Assembly: GCA_016235865.1 (NCBI GenBank)
Contig: JACRIK010000026.1
Span: 1-64,000, forward strand
Direction: 5' to 3'
From: Planctomycetota bacterium
GTDB lineage: Bacteria; Planctomycetota; MHYJ01; JACQXL01
Length of the DNA: 64,000 bases
Part shown: positions 7,267 to 18,500 of the stretch, one piece after another
How positions within the stretch are numbered: position 1 is the first letter of the stretch
Layout: each line of letters starts with the position of its first letter
Made by a program: the position numbers and the translations under genes
The notes under the pieces: model-generated
What the model saw: only the letters and a program-made list of their open reading frames with translations
Told to the model about the DNA's origin: nothing
The model's database searches: none

Positions 7267-8661
7267 TTACAGCACCGGAAGATACTTTTCCAATTCATAA
7301 GAGGTTACCTGGACCCGGTAACGTTCCCATTCAATCTTCTTATTCTGGATAAAGTGTTCAAAGACGTGCTGGCCCAGGGTCTTTTTGACCAGCGCGCTCT
7401 TTTCGGTCAACTGGAGCGCCTCAAGTAAACTGCCGGGCAGCGACTTGATGCCGCGCCGGGCGCGTTCCGGTTCGCTCATTTCATAAACATTGTCTTCCAC
7501 CGGTTCTGGGGCGATAAGTTTTTCCTCAATTCCGGCCAGGCCGGCGGCCAGCAGGACGGAAAATGCCAGATAGGGATTAGCGGCCGGATCCGGTGAACGG
7601 AATTCAACCCGGGTGGCCTTTTCCTTGCCCGGCTTGTACATTGGCACTCGAATCAGGTCAGAGCGGTTGCGCTGGGCCCAGGACAGATAGACCGGCGCTT
7701 CATAGCCCGGCACCAGGCGCTTGTAGGAATTTATCCACTGGTTGGTGACGGCCGTAAATTCCGGCGCGTATTTCAAGAGTCCGGCGATAAAACTCTTGGC
7801 CATCTGGGAGAGATGGTATTTGTCCTTGGGTTCAAAGAAACTGTTTCGGTCGTTCTTGAAGAGCGACATATGGACGTGCATGCCGGAGCCGTTCTGACCG
7901 AAGATGGGTTTGGGCATAAAGGATGCGTAGACCCCGTTTTTCTGGGCCACTTCCTTGACAATCAGCCGGTAGGTCATAACCGTATCGGCCATGGTCATGG
8001 CATCGGTATAGCGCAGGTCGATTTCGTGCTGGGACGGCGCCACCTCGTGGTGGGCGTATTCCACCGGTATGCCCATTGATTGCAGGGCCAGGATGGTCTC
8101 GCGGCGCAGGTCAATGGCCTCGTCGCGCGGCATCAGGTCAAAATAACCGCCTTCGTCCAGCCGTTCGGTGGTCTTGTCTGATTTGAAATAGAAGAATTCA
8201 AGTTCCGGGCCGACATTAAAGACCAGGCCGAGTTTAGCGGCGCGGGCTAGATTGGTCTTGAGGATATGGCGCGGGTCGCCTTCAAAGGCCGTGCCGTTCG
8301 GGTTGATTATGTCCGCAAACATCCGGGCCGTGCCGTCGTGGCCGTTGCGCCAGCTGACAATCCTGAATGTTTTCGGGTCAGGTACGGCCACCATATCGCT
8401 TTCGTCTATCCGGCAGAATCCTTCGATGGATGAACCGTCAAAACCCATGCCTTCGCTAAACGCGTTTTCAAGCTCGTCACGGGTTATGGTGAATGATTTG
8501 AGATAACCCAGAATGTCCGAGAACCAGAGATTGATGAATTTGATATTATGCTTGTCAACCTGGGCGATGACTGATTTGACTAATCCGGCGCGTTCCTTGT
8601 CCGGGGCGGTCGGTTTCTGGCCGGTGGCGCGTGGCTTGGCAGGCAGGGACAGTGTTTTCAT
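7267..8661 (-). CDS. glnA: Glutamine synthetase, type I
   Basis: The enzyme condenses glutamate and ammonium with ATP to give glutamine. The 464 residues contain GFDGSSIEGF near residue 75, the NGSGMHVHMS glutamate/ammonia-site motif near 260, and the RVEFRSPDP arginine loop near 350. I see no NLPPEE-type adenylylation tyrosine segment, which fits the alpha subgroup. An N-terminal extension of about 25 residues precedes the fold. AAGGAAA upstream supports the ATG. Confidence 0.93.
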   Translation of the reverse strand: MKTLSLPAKPRATGQKPTAPDKERAGLVKSVIAQVDKHNIKFINLWFSDILGYLKSFTITRDELENAFSEGMGFDGSSIEGFCRIDESDMVAVPDPKTFRIVSWRNGHDGTARMFADIINPNGTAFEGDPRHILKTNLARAAKLGLVFNVGPELEFFYFKSDKTTERLDEGGYFDLMPRDEAIDLRRETILALQSMGIPVEYAHHEVAPSQHEIDLRYTDAMTMADTVMTYRLIVKEVAQKNGVYASFMPKPIFGQNGSGMHVHMSLFKNDRNSFFEPKDKYHLSQMAKSFIAGLLKYAPEFTAVTNQWINSYKRLVPGYEAPVYLSWAQRNRSDLIRVPMYKPGKEKATRVEFRSPDPAANPYLAFSVLLAAGLAGIEEKLIAPEPVEDNVYEMSEPERARRGIKSLPGSLLEALQLTEKSALVKKTLGQHVFEHFIQNKKIEWERYRVQVTSYELEKYLPVL

Positions 8662-8706
8662 ACAGTTTTTCCTTTTCTTGAGAGTTGAATAAGTTAATGG
8701 AGTCGT

Positions 8707-8735
8707 TATTTACCAGATATAGCTCATCCTGTCAA
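8707..8735 (-). promoter_or_regulatory. Possible promoter of glnA
   Basis: On the minus strand TTGACA (8730-8735) is followed after 17 bases by TAAATA (8707-8712). The -35 box is consensus but the -10 box is poor. It lies about 45 bp upstream of the glnA start codon. Confidence 0.35.
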
Positions 8736-8830
8736 TATTTTGTCAGATAATTTAACAGGATGGGAAATATAAAATTAGCTGCGAAGACTCCCGGGGGAAT
8801 CCGCATAATGCGAATAGACCGAATCCCGCA

Positions 8831-11800
8831 TTAGGGCGGTAACTTCTCGGTCCGCTGACGCTGAATAACCGGCGGATTATCAAGCGTGAATACGTTCTTT
8901 ATCCGGTTCAGCAGGTCAAAGGTATCTTCTTCTGTGGTGTCAGCGTATATGATGAAGTGGTGGAACGGTTTGGCGCCGGCTACGCCGAATGAGATGGATA
9001 TACTGGAATCCTCCGGCGTGGTCTTGAGATAATGAGTCACGCCTTTTTCAGGAGTGATAGCGGCGATGGTCAGTCCCTTGACTATTCTTTGGGCCAGCCA
9101 GTGGGAATCATTGCTCTGGAGGTTGCCTATCGGATTGTCGGCCGGAATATTTCCACGAGTATAGTTTGAGGATAGGTATTCTGCGCCGGAGAAAACGGAC
9201 ATTTTATCTTTTAAGGCGGCTACAAGGTAGGATTGCGGAACCTGATACGAATTATGGAATTCCCGAATACGGCTGTCCGTAAACACCTCGCAGATAGGCA
9301 GATTTTCATAGAAGTTAAAGACGCACCCGTCGCCTTCTTCTGAAATGGCGCAAAAACTGGTTAGGAGCGGGCCATCGGTTTGTTTTTGTAATGACAATTT
9401 GTTCCCCGGACCGGTTTGAAGGATTACTCCAAATCCAGATTTGTTACTTGTCACTAAATTAAGGTTTGAGAATAATCCTGTAGAAAAGTCTCTGATTACC
9501 CACGAATTAATAAGAGACGGTAAGGGTGTATTATTTCTGGAGTAGGGCGAATTGATGCCGATCTTGAGCCGGGTATTCTTCAGCCAGTAACCTTTCTGGT
9601 CTGTGCCTGATGTTGACAGTCCTCCATAAGGATATTTTATGTTGTATTCAGGCGCCTGGCTTTTGATCGTATCAAAATACACGTAGAAGTATTTAACGGA
9701 TTTGGTTTCAATGGGCTTGCGGATTATCCAGACCAGATTGGCCTCGGCATTGAACCTTTCGTCAAAATGCCTAGTTTTACCTATCTGATAGGGAACCTCG
9801 TCAATCGGTGTGCCTTCCTTAGAGTATTCTATGACCCGGACAGATTGAAGGTCAATTTCCGTATGGACTATGTCAGATGAAGAGACGCCTGATTCCTTTA
9901 ATAATTCAGTGAAGTTGAGTTTTATCTCTACCGGGTAGGCAAAGGCTTCAGAGCCGGTGGCCGGCCGGGCAACCGTGTTTTTCATAGTAACCAGGACGCG
10001 GTAATGTAAACGTCGGTCCCACCAGGTGAATGTCTTGTTCATCTCTGGGCCGGGCGGATTGGGCGCAGGAGTGATCAGGCGTTGGGGCAGTTTGGCAAGA
10101 GAGATGCCGAGTTTATCAGGTGCGGTGAACTTGGCGTTCATAATAGATTCGGACAATTTATCCTTTTTATCCTGCCAGGTGGCCTTGGCTGTTTCAAAAC
10201 GTTCCATTGCCTTTATCTCAGTGGTATCATATCTCTGAGAAATAAGTTTCTGGTATTCTTCTTTCAGTGTATCAAATCCTTTAGATGTCTTATCAAAGAG
10301 TTCTTCGTAATCTTTTTTGATTGCCTGATAATCAGTTTTAATAGGGCCATATTCAAGTATATATCTTTTGTCATAAAGATTCTGATATTTGTTACTGATT
10401 TCCCTGGAAGTCAGGAAGCGTTCGGCAAATGCCAGCCACTTTTCGGCAGCATAGTGCCAGATGTCTAATGTCTCTTTAGACCGCTGTGCCTTTTTCTGTA
10501 GGGACGCTATTTTCTTTTGCGCTTCTTCCGAGATGGTTTTTATTTTCTTTAGAGAACCGTAGAAATTAGGCACATCTAAATAAATTTCGTTCTTGAAAGG
10601 ATCTGGGAATAGATGTTCAGATGTGACATTGCCTCTGATTAATTTGTTACAGGATGATAAAAGATTGGTGATCTCTGCGGCCTCGCTACCATTAATGCCG
10701 AATAGGGAATGGGTCAGACTATAGCTAAACTTGTCTGCGTCTGCGCGGTCCGGGATCCATCCGCATTCAGCGGTAAAGATAGTGGGTTCAACAATGTTTT
10801 CCGGAAAGGTGATGATTTCGCCTGGGGCGCTACAGAGCATCAGACCCATTATGCGGTGGTTATTCTCCAGGTGCCTCAAGCCGGCCTGGCCGGCCGTATA
10901 GATGTTTTTATGGATGGCCTGTATGTCGGGCAGGATATTACCAGGAACAGTTAACTGCGGACAAAGTACCTGGTCTAATCCCTCATTTCGGAACAACTCG
11001 ATCTGCTGAAAATAATCACTGAAAGTACGATTATTATCCTGCTCAAACGTATTCATGACAATAGTAGTTTTAGGCATCTTGGAGATGAAGAGTTGTTTCT
11101 TGAGAATTGAATCAATCCAGCCTAGCGGCTTTCTATCCAGATGCCCGCACCAGTCCTTGAGGCATATATGATGCGCATTGTTTAGCTTTATTGTTGAGAT
11201 ATTACCTATCAGGTTTATCTGGTATGCCGAGGCCTCTTTGGTTAATTCGGTAATCTGGTCGCCTGTCAATGAGGCGGTTTGGAGTGCCAGGATATTTATC
11301 TTGTAGTATGACAACAAATGGATGAGATTCTTGATATAGCCGGTTTTGTTGTTGCCAGGAAGGTTTATTTGCACGCCGCGGTAGTCGAATATGGGCCAGT
11401 CGTCAATCACAACCGGCGGCAGGATTATCTGGTCGGCCTTGTCCCTGGTTATCAGCTGTCTGAATGTTTGGGCGGCATAAAATAGTCCCTGGGAGGTATC
11501 GGCCAAAAGGAGTATCTTACCCGATCTTGGCCAGCCAGGCGTAATGGAAATCTTATAGCCCTGCGGATGTAAATCCCGATTAAGCGCAACTGCTTTTTTA
11601 GTGGCGATAGCATCAATCACTTTATCACGCTTGGGGACGCCCAGAATAATGGATTTTTCAGCGGCCGCCAGCGCCTTGTCATTAACCAGGGATGCTACCT
11701 TCAGCCCCCATATTTCACTGAGGTCTTTAGCGATGAGTTCGGCGGCCATGCGGGTGGTTTCGTCAGCCGTGCTTTCCACGAATATAGTCCATTCGTTATT

Positions 11801-11965
11801 CAGGACGCAGTGGGGAGATTTGGTATGAACAACCTGCCTGGGTTGTGGGATGACATTTATCCCAAAGGCGCCAGGCTGGTTATTATCCGCCCATTGGTAG
11901 CTAATGTAAAGGCAACACAAAATTGATATGGTTATTATGGCTGCTGTTCTAACGGTGTATCTCAT
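8831..11965 (-). CDS. Large exported GH20/GH84-like protein, probably non-catalytic
   Basis: The 1044-residue protein has an N-terminal membrane anchor or signal segment. It then has a domain like the N-terminal domain of beta-N-acetylhexosaminidases (VIPQPRQV near residue 38, GLFYAAQTFRQL near 185, VIDDWPIFDYRGV near 210). A TIM-barrel-like part follows, but the GH20 HWHLTDDQGW-type motif and Asp-Glu pair are not visible. Then come a helical coiled region (about 470-640) and a beta-rich C-terminal part. It may bind rather than hydrolyse amino-sugar glycans. It follows gspF by 34 bp on the same strand. Confidence 0.6.
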   Translation of the reverse strand: MRYTVRTAAIITISILCCLYISYQWADNNQPGAFGINVIPQPRQVVHTKSPHCVLNNEWTIFVESTADETTRMAAELIAKDLSEIWGLKVASLVNDKALAAAEKSIILGVPKRDKVIDAIATKKAVALNRDLHPQGYKISITPGWPRSGKILLLADTSQGLFYAAQTFRQLITRDKADQIILPPVVIDDWPIFDYRGVQINLPGNNKTGYIKNLIHLLSYYKINILALQTASLTGDQITELTKEASAYQINLIGNISTIKLNNAHHICLKDWCGHLDRKPLGWIDSILKKQLFISKMPKTTIVMNTFEQDNNRTFSDYFQQIELFRNEGLDQVLCPQLTVPGNILPDIQAIHKNIYTAGQAGLRHLENNHRIMGLMLCSAPGEIITFPENIVEPTIFTAECGWIPDRADADKFSYSLTHSLFGINGSEAAEITNLLSSCNKLIRGNVTSEHLFPDPFKNEIYLDVPNFYGSLKKIKTISEEAQKKIASLQKKAQRSKETLDIWHYAAEKWLAFAERFLTSREISNKYQNLYDKRYILEYGPIKTDYQAIKKDYEELFDKTSKGFDTLKEEYQKLISQRYDTTEIKAMERFETAKATWQDKKDKLSESIMNAKFTAPDKLGISLAKLPQRLITPAPNPPGPEMNKTFTWWDRRLHYRVLVTMKNTVARPATGSEAFAYPVEIKLNFTELLKESGVSSSDIVHTEIDLQSVRVIEYSKEGTPIDEVPYQIGKTRHFDERFNAEANLVWIIRKPIETKSVKYFYVYFDTIKSQAPEYNIKYPYGGLSTSGTDQKGYWLKNTRLKIGINSPYSRNNTPLPSLINSWVIRDFSTGLFSNLNLVTSNKSGFGVILQTGPGNKLSLQKQTDGPLLTSFCAISEEGDGCVFNFYENLPICEVFTDSRIREFHNSYQVPQSYLVAALKDKMSVFSGAEYLSSNYTRGNIPADNPIGNLQSNDSHWLAQRIVKGLTIAAITPEKGVTHYLKTTPEDSSISISFGVAGAKPFHHFIIYADTTEEDTFDLLNRIKNVFTLDNPPVIQRQRTEKLPP

Positions 11966-11999
11966 CTGTGTTTATCTGAGTGTATTTGGGGTTTCGCTT

Positions 12000-13208
12000 T
12001 TACTGCGCCATCACGCTTATTTGGAAAATAGGCAGAAGCATGCTCAAGACGATAAAGCCCACGACCAGGCCCATAACGAGTATCAGAATCGGTTCCAGCA
12101 GAGAGAGCCCGATTTTTATGGTCTCGCCGATTTCCCGTTCGTAGAATGATGAGACCTCGAGGAGCACCTCATCCAGCCGGCCGCCTTCCTCGCCGACCCG
12201 GATCATATTAGTCATAAAAGGGAAAAAATGCGGACTGTTCTGGAGTCCCTTGGACATTGAACCGCCCAGTTTAAGGTCATTGACCACTTTAGACAGGTCA
12301 TCCTTTATGATATCATTTGACAGCGTGGGGATGACGATTTCCAGCGAGGCCAGAATCGGGATACCGTTGGTGAGCAAGAGTGACAGAGAGCTGGCTAATT
12401 TGGCTGATTCGGTCTTCTTGATGAATTTACCGATGAAGGGCAGGGTGAGTTTCAGGCGGTCCAGTGCCTTACGCTCTATAAGCGTTACACCCTTAGTCAA
12501 TATCATCAACAGCAAGATGCCGCCCAGATACAAATACCAATAATTAGTGATACTGCTGCTGATGGCCAGTAAAATCTTGGTCGGCAGGGGCAGGTCTACT
12601 TTTAAGGTGACGAAAACCTTCTGGATTTGCGGGATTACTGCGGTCATCAGAAAGACGATAGAGCCCAGTCCAACCAGGGTTACGATGATAGGGTAAGCTA
12701 AGGCTGAGCGGATGTGCGATTTTATCTGTTCCACTTTTTCGCGGTGTTCGGCCACCCGGCGCAGAATGGTATCCAAGGCGCCGCTGTCCTCACCGGCCTT
12801 TATCATCGCCGTGTAGAGTTGGTTAAATATTTTGGGATATTTGCTCATGGCTGACGAAAGCATATCGCCGTGCTTGACGCTTTGGGCAATGTCGGCAATG
12901 ATATTCTTAAAATACTTGTTTTCGGTCTGCTCGGTGATGATAAACAATGCCGAAAGCAGGGGTAGGCCGGATTTAATCAGGGACGACAATTGATAGGTGA
13001 AAATATTAAGGTCCCGGACCGTTATTTTGCTGAACCAGGAACTTACCGTGATGGATTTATCCTTGACCTCGCCGATGAGTTCTATATTGATTGGGAAAAG
13101 GCCTTGGTTGGTCAACTTACTGGCGATTTCCTGCGGGCTCTCGCCTTCCATCACGCCGTCCGTGAAATCGCTGGGTCCCTTTTTGGCTTTATATTTGAAT
13201 AAGGGCAT
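12000..13208 (-). CDS. gspF: Type II secretion / type IV pilus inner-membrane protein GspF
   Basis: The 402-residue protein has the GspF/PilC layout: an N-terminal MPLFKYKAKKG start, two T2SSF domains, three strong membrane segments and the motif GEDSGALDTIL, echoed by GEEGGRLDEVL in the second domain. It organises the membrane platform for pseudopilus or pilus assembly. The ATG at 13208 is chosen because family members start at this point; the open frame extends further upstream only through a non-homologous TTG-initiated stretch. Two GspK-like proteins in the window may be substrates or partners. Confidence 0.88.
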   Translation of the reverse strand: MPLFKYKAKKGPSDFTDGVMEGESPQEIASKLTNQGLFPINIELIGEVKDKSITVSSWFSKITVRDLNIFTYQLSSLIKSGLPLLSALFIITEQTENKYFKNIIADIAQSVKHGDMLSSAMSKYPKIFNQLYTAMIKAGEDSGALDTILRRVAEHREKVEQIKSHIRSALAYPIIVTLVGLGSIVFLMTAVIPQIQKVFVTLKVDLPLPTKILLAISSSITNYWYLYLGGILLLMILTKGVTLIERKALDRLKLTLPFIGKFIKKTESAKLASSLSLLLTNGIPILASLEIVIPTLSNDIIKDDLSKVVNDLKLGGSMSKGLQNSPHFFPFMTNMIRVGEEGGRLDEVLLEVSSFYEREIGETIKIGLSLLEPILILVMGLVVGFIVLSMLLPIFQISVMAQ

Positions 13209-13233
13209 ATTGATTTTCCCGCCTAGCATCGCG

Positions 13234-13290
13234 TCCCGAATGCTTTCGGGATCGACATCCGGCAGACCCTGACCCCGAAAACATTCGGGG
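13234..13290. repeat. Two short CCCGAA/TTCGGG hairpins
   Basis: TCCCGAATGCTTTCGGGA (13234-13251) and CCCCGAAAACATTCGGGG (13273-13290) are separate hairpins in the 100-bp gap between cysK and gspF. They resemble the GGGGC-tipped palindromes elsewhere in the window, for example at 5860, 22081 and 26918. Confidence 0.55.
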
Positions 13291-13312
13291 CAGGGCGACA
13301 AAATAGAGTATG

Positions 13313-14215
13313 TTACTTAAACAGTCCGGTAGAGAAATAGCGTTCCATCCGGTCCGGGATAATAGCCACCACGTTCTTATGGGCCGGCATTTTCTTGGCG
13401 ACCTGGACCGCCGCATAGTAATTGGCGCCGGACGAAATGCCCACCGGCATTCCCAATTCCCGTATCAATCTTTTGGCCATTTTGATGGCATCGGAACTCT
13501 TGACCTTGACCACCTGGTCAATGATTTTGGTATCCACGATTTCCGGGATAAAGCCGTCGCCTATGCCCTGAATCGGGTGGCTGCACATCTCGGTTTCGCC
13601 TGAAAGTATGGCGGCTTCGGATGGTTCGACCGTTACGATCTTTGCCTTAATTCTGGCTTGTTTCAGCGCCGCGGCCACGCCCATCAGGGTTCCGCCCGTG
13701 CCGATACCGGCAACAAAAGCGTCGATTTTGCCGCCGGTTTGTCTGATAATTTCCTGTCCCGTAGTCAGACGGTGCACTTCAATATTGTCGATATTAGAAA
13801 ACTGGCAGGGTAGGAAGACCCGCTGGTCTTTGGCGGCCATGGTTTGGGTCACTTTAACCGGTTCAAGGAATCCGCCTTTCTCAGGCGTGAGAATTACCTT
13901 AGCGCCGAATGAACGCATTATTTTTATGCGTTCCTGGCTCATATGTTCGGGCATGACAACGATGACTTTATATCCCTTGGCCGCGCCAACCATGGAGAAG
14001 GCAATGCCGGTATTACCGCTGGTGGCCTCGACGATGATGGAATCTTTCTTTAGGATGCCGCGCTTCTCGGCCATTTCAATGATATATTTGGCAATCCGGT
14101 CCTTGACGCTGCCGGACGGATTAAAGAATTCCAGTTTGCCGTAGATGGTTGGCTTAGCCTTGATACCGGACAGCCGGATGGGGATAATTGGAGTGTTGCC
14201 TATGGTATCAAGCAT
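13313..14215 (-). CDS. cysK: Cysteine synthase (O-acetylserine sulfhydrylase) family
   Basis: This PLP fold-type II enzyme makes cysteine from O-acetylserine and sulfide. The PLP lysine is K38 in NPSGSVKDR. TSGNTGIAFS binds the substrate carboxylate, GTGGTLMG binds the PLP phosphate, and GISSGAN is near the C-terminus. The chosen ATG gives MLDTIGNTP, where the family normally begins; ATGs at 14254 and 14266 are possible. The 300 residues match the usual length. It lies inside a secretion/envelope block without obvious functional linkage. Confidence 0.9.
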   Translation of the reverse strand: MLDTIGNTPIIPIRLSGIKAKPTIYGKLEFFNPSGSVKDRIAKYIIEMAEKRGILKKDSIIVEATSGNTGIAFSMVGAAKGYKVIVVMPEHMSQERIKIMRSFGAKVILTPEKGGFLEPVKVTQTMAAKDQRVFLPCQFSNIDNIEVHRLTTGQEIIRQTGGKIDAFVAGIGTGGTLMGVAAALKQARIKAKIVTVEPSEAAILSGETEMCSHPIQGIGDGFIPEIVDTKIIDQVVKVKSSDAIKMAKRLIRELGMPVGISSGANYYAAVQVAKKMPAHKNVVAIIPDRMERYFSTGLFK

Positions 14216-14325
14216 GTCATCCAAGATACATAAACAACGATGTTTTTTAATCATAGATAAATTCATGGTATCATAAAGCAATGGAGATGCAAAGAAATTA
14301 ATCAGTTTTTTGCCTGGCGACAGGC

Positions 14326-15567
14326 CTAATATATTTCAGCGCTTAGTGCAGTTATCTTGTTGTGTAGGCTGGCGAGGAGGGTCTGAATCTCCTCAGGGTT
14401 TGCTGCTGAGGTCACTGCGGTGTTCCTGATTTTATCTTCTGGGGTATTAAGTTTATTGAGGAGTAATGAAAGTGTGTCAATCAGATCAGTCAAATCCTGA
14501 CTTTCTTTGAGGAAATGTTTATTAGGTGCCCTATAAAAAAGTCCCATCCGGTAATAATATTCCATTTCATTCTTCAGGGTAGTGCATAATCTGATGGATT
14601 CATTCCTGATTTTCGGCCATTGGGATTTATCCGGTGCGCTGCTTATGCAATTGCCATCCACATATTCCATCAGGGAAAGGGTGTCTTGGAACATCTTGGA
14701 GACGATCTCTTTTTCCATCATGGTCAGGATGTTATTTTTGTTATCAGTCGGGTTCAGTAATCCGGATCCGGTTTGGTTATATGCAATTTTTCTAGGCGAG
14801 CCCAATAACTGAAAGCGGTATTGGGCGTATTTTTCATACAGGCAGCCGGATAGATATGAGAGTTGCTCCTGGATTGAAATAAAATTGGCCAGCGAAGGAC
14901 GTGCCTGCAGAGAATCGGAAATGATTTCCAGTTTCCGGGTATAGTCTGGTTCCCATTCCCGCCATTTTTTTATCGCCAGTGCCATTGCTTCTTCAGGGTT
15001 GCTATATAAGCCGATAGCTTCCTGGATTTTTCGTTCCCAGCCGGTTTTGCCCTGTTTGATGTCTTCAATGTTGTTAATGAAGTCAGTTAGTTCTTTGTCC
15101 AGACTCCAGATGTCGGTGATGGTTTGGTGGAGGGAATGAATCTCCTGCTGGCGTTGCTTACAGGCAACCGGCGAAACTATGCTGACAAAATAACATGATG
15201 TGTTTTTAGCCTCGGCGCCAAATTCCAGCTTATAGGCTTCGGCCAGAAATGGCATATCCTGAGAGGGTCTTATTGCATACTGCCATCGGCCGTTCTGATC
15301 GATGACCGTGCGTCCGGTATTGAGTATCTCAAACCTGCCGCCGGCGAATGAACTTATCTTGGCCGACAGAATGATTTTGAGAGTCGTTCCGGCCGGCAGA
15401 TGGCTTCGGACTGAGATGGTAATGGGCGAGTCTATCGTGGCGTCATTTATAAATACGGCTGAGGAAGAGTCCATGAAATTTGATTCGTTCCTTTCTGCCC
15501 GGATGGATAAGGCGATGGCCAGTAACAGGCAGGCGAACAGGAAACTGCGGTTATTTACTATTGGCAT
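14326..15567 (-). CDS. Exported protein of unknown function
   Basis: A signal peptide (hydrophobic core FLFACLLLAIALS) is followed by a beta-rich domain of about 110 residues and then a long helical region with many charged residues (about 140-413). No known motif was recognised. Only one base separates its start from the stop of the GspK/LamG gene, so the two are surely co-transcribed and may work together at the envelope. Confidence 0.65.
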   Translation of the reverse strand: MPIVNNRSFLFACLLLAIALSIRAERNESNFMDSSSAVFINDATIDSPITISVRSHLPAGTTLKIILSAKISSFAGGRFEILNTGRTVIDQNGRWQYAIRPSQDMPFLAEAYKLEFGAEAKNTSCYFVSIVSPVACKQRQQEIHSLHQTITDIWSLDKELTDFINNIEDIKQGKTGWERKIQEAIGLYSNPEEAMALAIKKWREWEPDYTRKLEIISDSLQARPSLANFISIQEQLSYLSGCLYEKYAQYRFQLLGSPRKIAYNQTGSGLLNPTDNKNNILTMMEKEIVSKMFQDTLSLMEYVDGNCISSAPDKSQWPKIRNESIRLCTTLKNEMEYYYRMGLFYRAPNKHFLKESQDLTDLIDTLSLLLNKLNTPEDKIRNTAVTSAANPEEIQTLLASLHNKITALSAEIY

Positions 15568-15568
15568 A

Positions 15569-18500
15569 TTAATTCTCGATTACAAATTGCTCCATTATTT
15601 CAGGTTCATTCGTAAAGATAATCATAGTGATATCATCCAGGAACGGCGATTCCAGCAGCGGCTTGTTATGGCCATTTACCTGGGTGTCAAAAACAACCTT
15701 ATACTTGAAAGTCAGGTCCTGGTTTTTGCCTTTCGATAACTCAATAGCCGGGCCCTGTCTGTCATAGATAGCTGAAATCGGCTCATCCGAATTATTGAGC
15801 AACTGAATCAAAATATTTCTTGAGTCCTCGTCCCAGTCAGAGGGATAATAGGCGGTCCAGAAAGGGATGATTCTGGTTTTATAGTCAGGTCCAGTTTTAG
15901 TTACGGCGTGGCCCCGACCGGTTTTTATGATTATTGGTCCGGATGTGAAGATTCCCTGGTTTTTATAATATCGGCCGTTGGCGAATTCATCCTTGAATTG
16001 TTCCTCGGCAGATTTGACGCTGTCGGGTAGTCTGATCGTAACTTCGTCGATGGTGAAATCACCGGAGAAATTCCAGAAGGAACTGTCTATGCTCTCACCC
16101 AGGCGGATTGAATTGGCTGACGCGAAGTCGATCTGCTGGATAATTTCTGGTGGGAATAATTCCGGCTGCCGGCCGATATATTTTGATGGCGCGTCATCGC
16201 CGTTGATGCAAAAGGTGTAAACATCAGATGGATAGACTTTCACTTCCGAGGTTTCTCCGGTGCCGGCGCAGTGCCGGCAGTAGCCCTTGAGAAGCCAGGC
16301 TGGTTCCTGGCTGTTATTTGCCTCTCCGGTTTTCGGTATACAAGCCGGGCAGTGTTTGGCGATTCTGGTTGTTTTAGGATGCGTGTCCCAGGCAATGCCG
16401 ATGTGAATCCAGCGATGGTGGCTGTCATTAGCCGGATCGCTGTTGGCAAAGATATATGACTGGGGTTGGTTTCCCAAACTCTCGTCAAAATCCCAGAACC
16501 AGAGAAACTTGCCGGCTGGCGTGGTCCGGAGCGAATATGACAGGGTATCGGTATCGGATTTGTAAGGATATGCCCTGGGGAATGCTAATATTGAGAATAT
16601 ATGCTGTGTTGGCTGGTAATTGTATTTTGGATGCGGCGGGTTATTGGTGGCTTTATTCAAGGAAAAGATAGTGCGCGGCTTGACTGAGGTCTGGTAGTAA
16701 TTGGGTTTTAGCCAGAATGACACCGCGCCCCGAAACTGTTTTTTGCCGGAAACCCGTTCGTTGGCAATACCGTCGACGAAATTGTCCTCGGATTCATAAG
16801 CCGGACAGCCGCCGGAATCTGAATAAACGCCGTCCGGATATAAAGCACCGCCATTAAAGAGCGACTCGGTAGTCAGGCTATTTCCTTCCATCTCCATGGG
16901 CTGGGATTTACCGTTTGATGGACTAGCCTTAAGGGTTTTATTAAAGTGAAGTGCAAAGATTGGCTTGTTGTCTGGGGCGCGATTTTCCACATTGGCCAGG
17001 GCAATCTGACCGTCTTCATAACAGCCGTTCGGGAGATTGTTAATATCCGGTTGTGGATAGGTCTGCAGGGTTTCGCCGGCTTCTTTCGGCTGTTTGGAGA
17101 TACGTCCCTTGCTGAAATCAGATTGGTTGGTCTCGTTATAAATTTCATAGATTTTGGCCACGCCTCTGGTGAGATAACCAGCTTCCAGGAACATTTCACC
17201 GGAAATAGACGGACGTAGAACCATGCCTTCTGATTCCACTTCAAAATAGCCGCGCGGCGTGAAACAGAATTCAGTGGTATAGGTCACCAGGTCTGATTTA
17301 TCCAACCAGCGGTTGATGATGCGGTCCGGATTGAATTTATTCAGGAGCGTATTGGGATTGACATTGGCTTTTATCAGGTCCGCTTTGGCTTGGGCGAGTT
17401 CATAACCTTCGGGAGTGGAGATATCTCCGAAAAATTCCTCATGAATCAGAATATCGCAGAATTTGTTGAATGCTTGCCATTCCAGAAATGGGGATATGGT
17501 TCTTTCTTCAATAATTCTTTCGGCGATGTTTTCTATCAGGCGGGTGTTTTCAGGAATCCTCAGGTTAACGGCTTTAAGTTTACCGATACTTACACCAGGC
17601 GGTTCAACCTTGCCGTGTGGTTTTTCAAGCGTATTGCTGAAAACATTCTTGATATCATCGGCTGAAGCTATTTCATCATCGTTGAGCCCCTGATGGAGAT
17701 AAATGCCTTCCAGGTTTGCCAGGGCGGCCATCAGGACTGGTTTGGCAGCGGTGTTTATGTTGATGGGGTGGCGTTCCTCGCATACCAGGTCATCAGGAGT
17801 TATCTGCTTCCAGGAAAATATCTCGGTTCCTTCTTTCATCTGCCGGCGGGGCGGTTTGATTACTTTATTATCTGCCTGCCCATACAGGGTGACATAAGGC
17901 CTTATTTTTTCATAGACCGGTTTGGGCAGAATACCGGCCAGTTCTTCCTTGACCGTAAACCGGCCGGATGGCTTCATGTTTCTTTTCTTAAATATATAGT
18001 TGCCTAATGCTTCGTCAGGAATATCGGATGAAATACGAAGAATCACGCCGAGATTATTCAAGAGCTGTTTTGTGCCGTCATCATCTCCGTTGACATAAAT
18101 CTGGCTGTGGCAGTCCGTGATTTTCAGAGTATAAATATCATTGCCGTCGACGTAGGTTTTGGTCAGTTCGCCTGAATAGCCCATCCGCGCGCCGTTGGCG
18201 AAACGGATAAACATCGGTGTGCCATTCCGGTCCGTCAGCGTAAAAGACGGTTTTAAGGCGTCTTTTAAGGGACAGGTTTCCACGTCAAGGGTACGGTTGT
18301 TGTTCTGGTCTTCGCCCCGGCTTAACAAGCCGTTATTGTCAAGGTCTTCGCCGTAATAATACCAGCTGCTGTTGTGCCTTGGTTTATTCGTTATTTGGTC
18401 AAAATTAAGCGTCTTTAACTCGTCAAAGGCGTTTGTCAGTCCCTGGTGGGCCAGCATCTTGGCGCGAATTTTGTCAAGATGGCAATGCGTTAATTCCAGT

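Noticed and set aside
13209-13301. N-terminal extension of GspF
   Set aside because: It starts at TTG, runs through hairpin repeats and is not GspF-like; the family start is at 13208.
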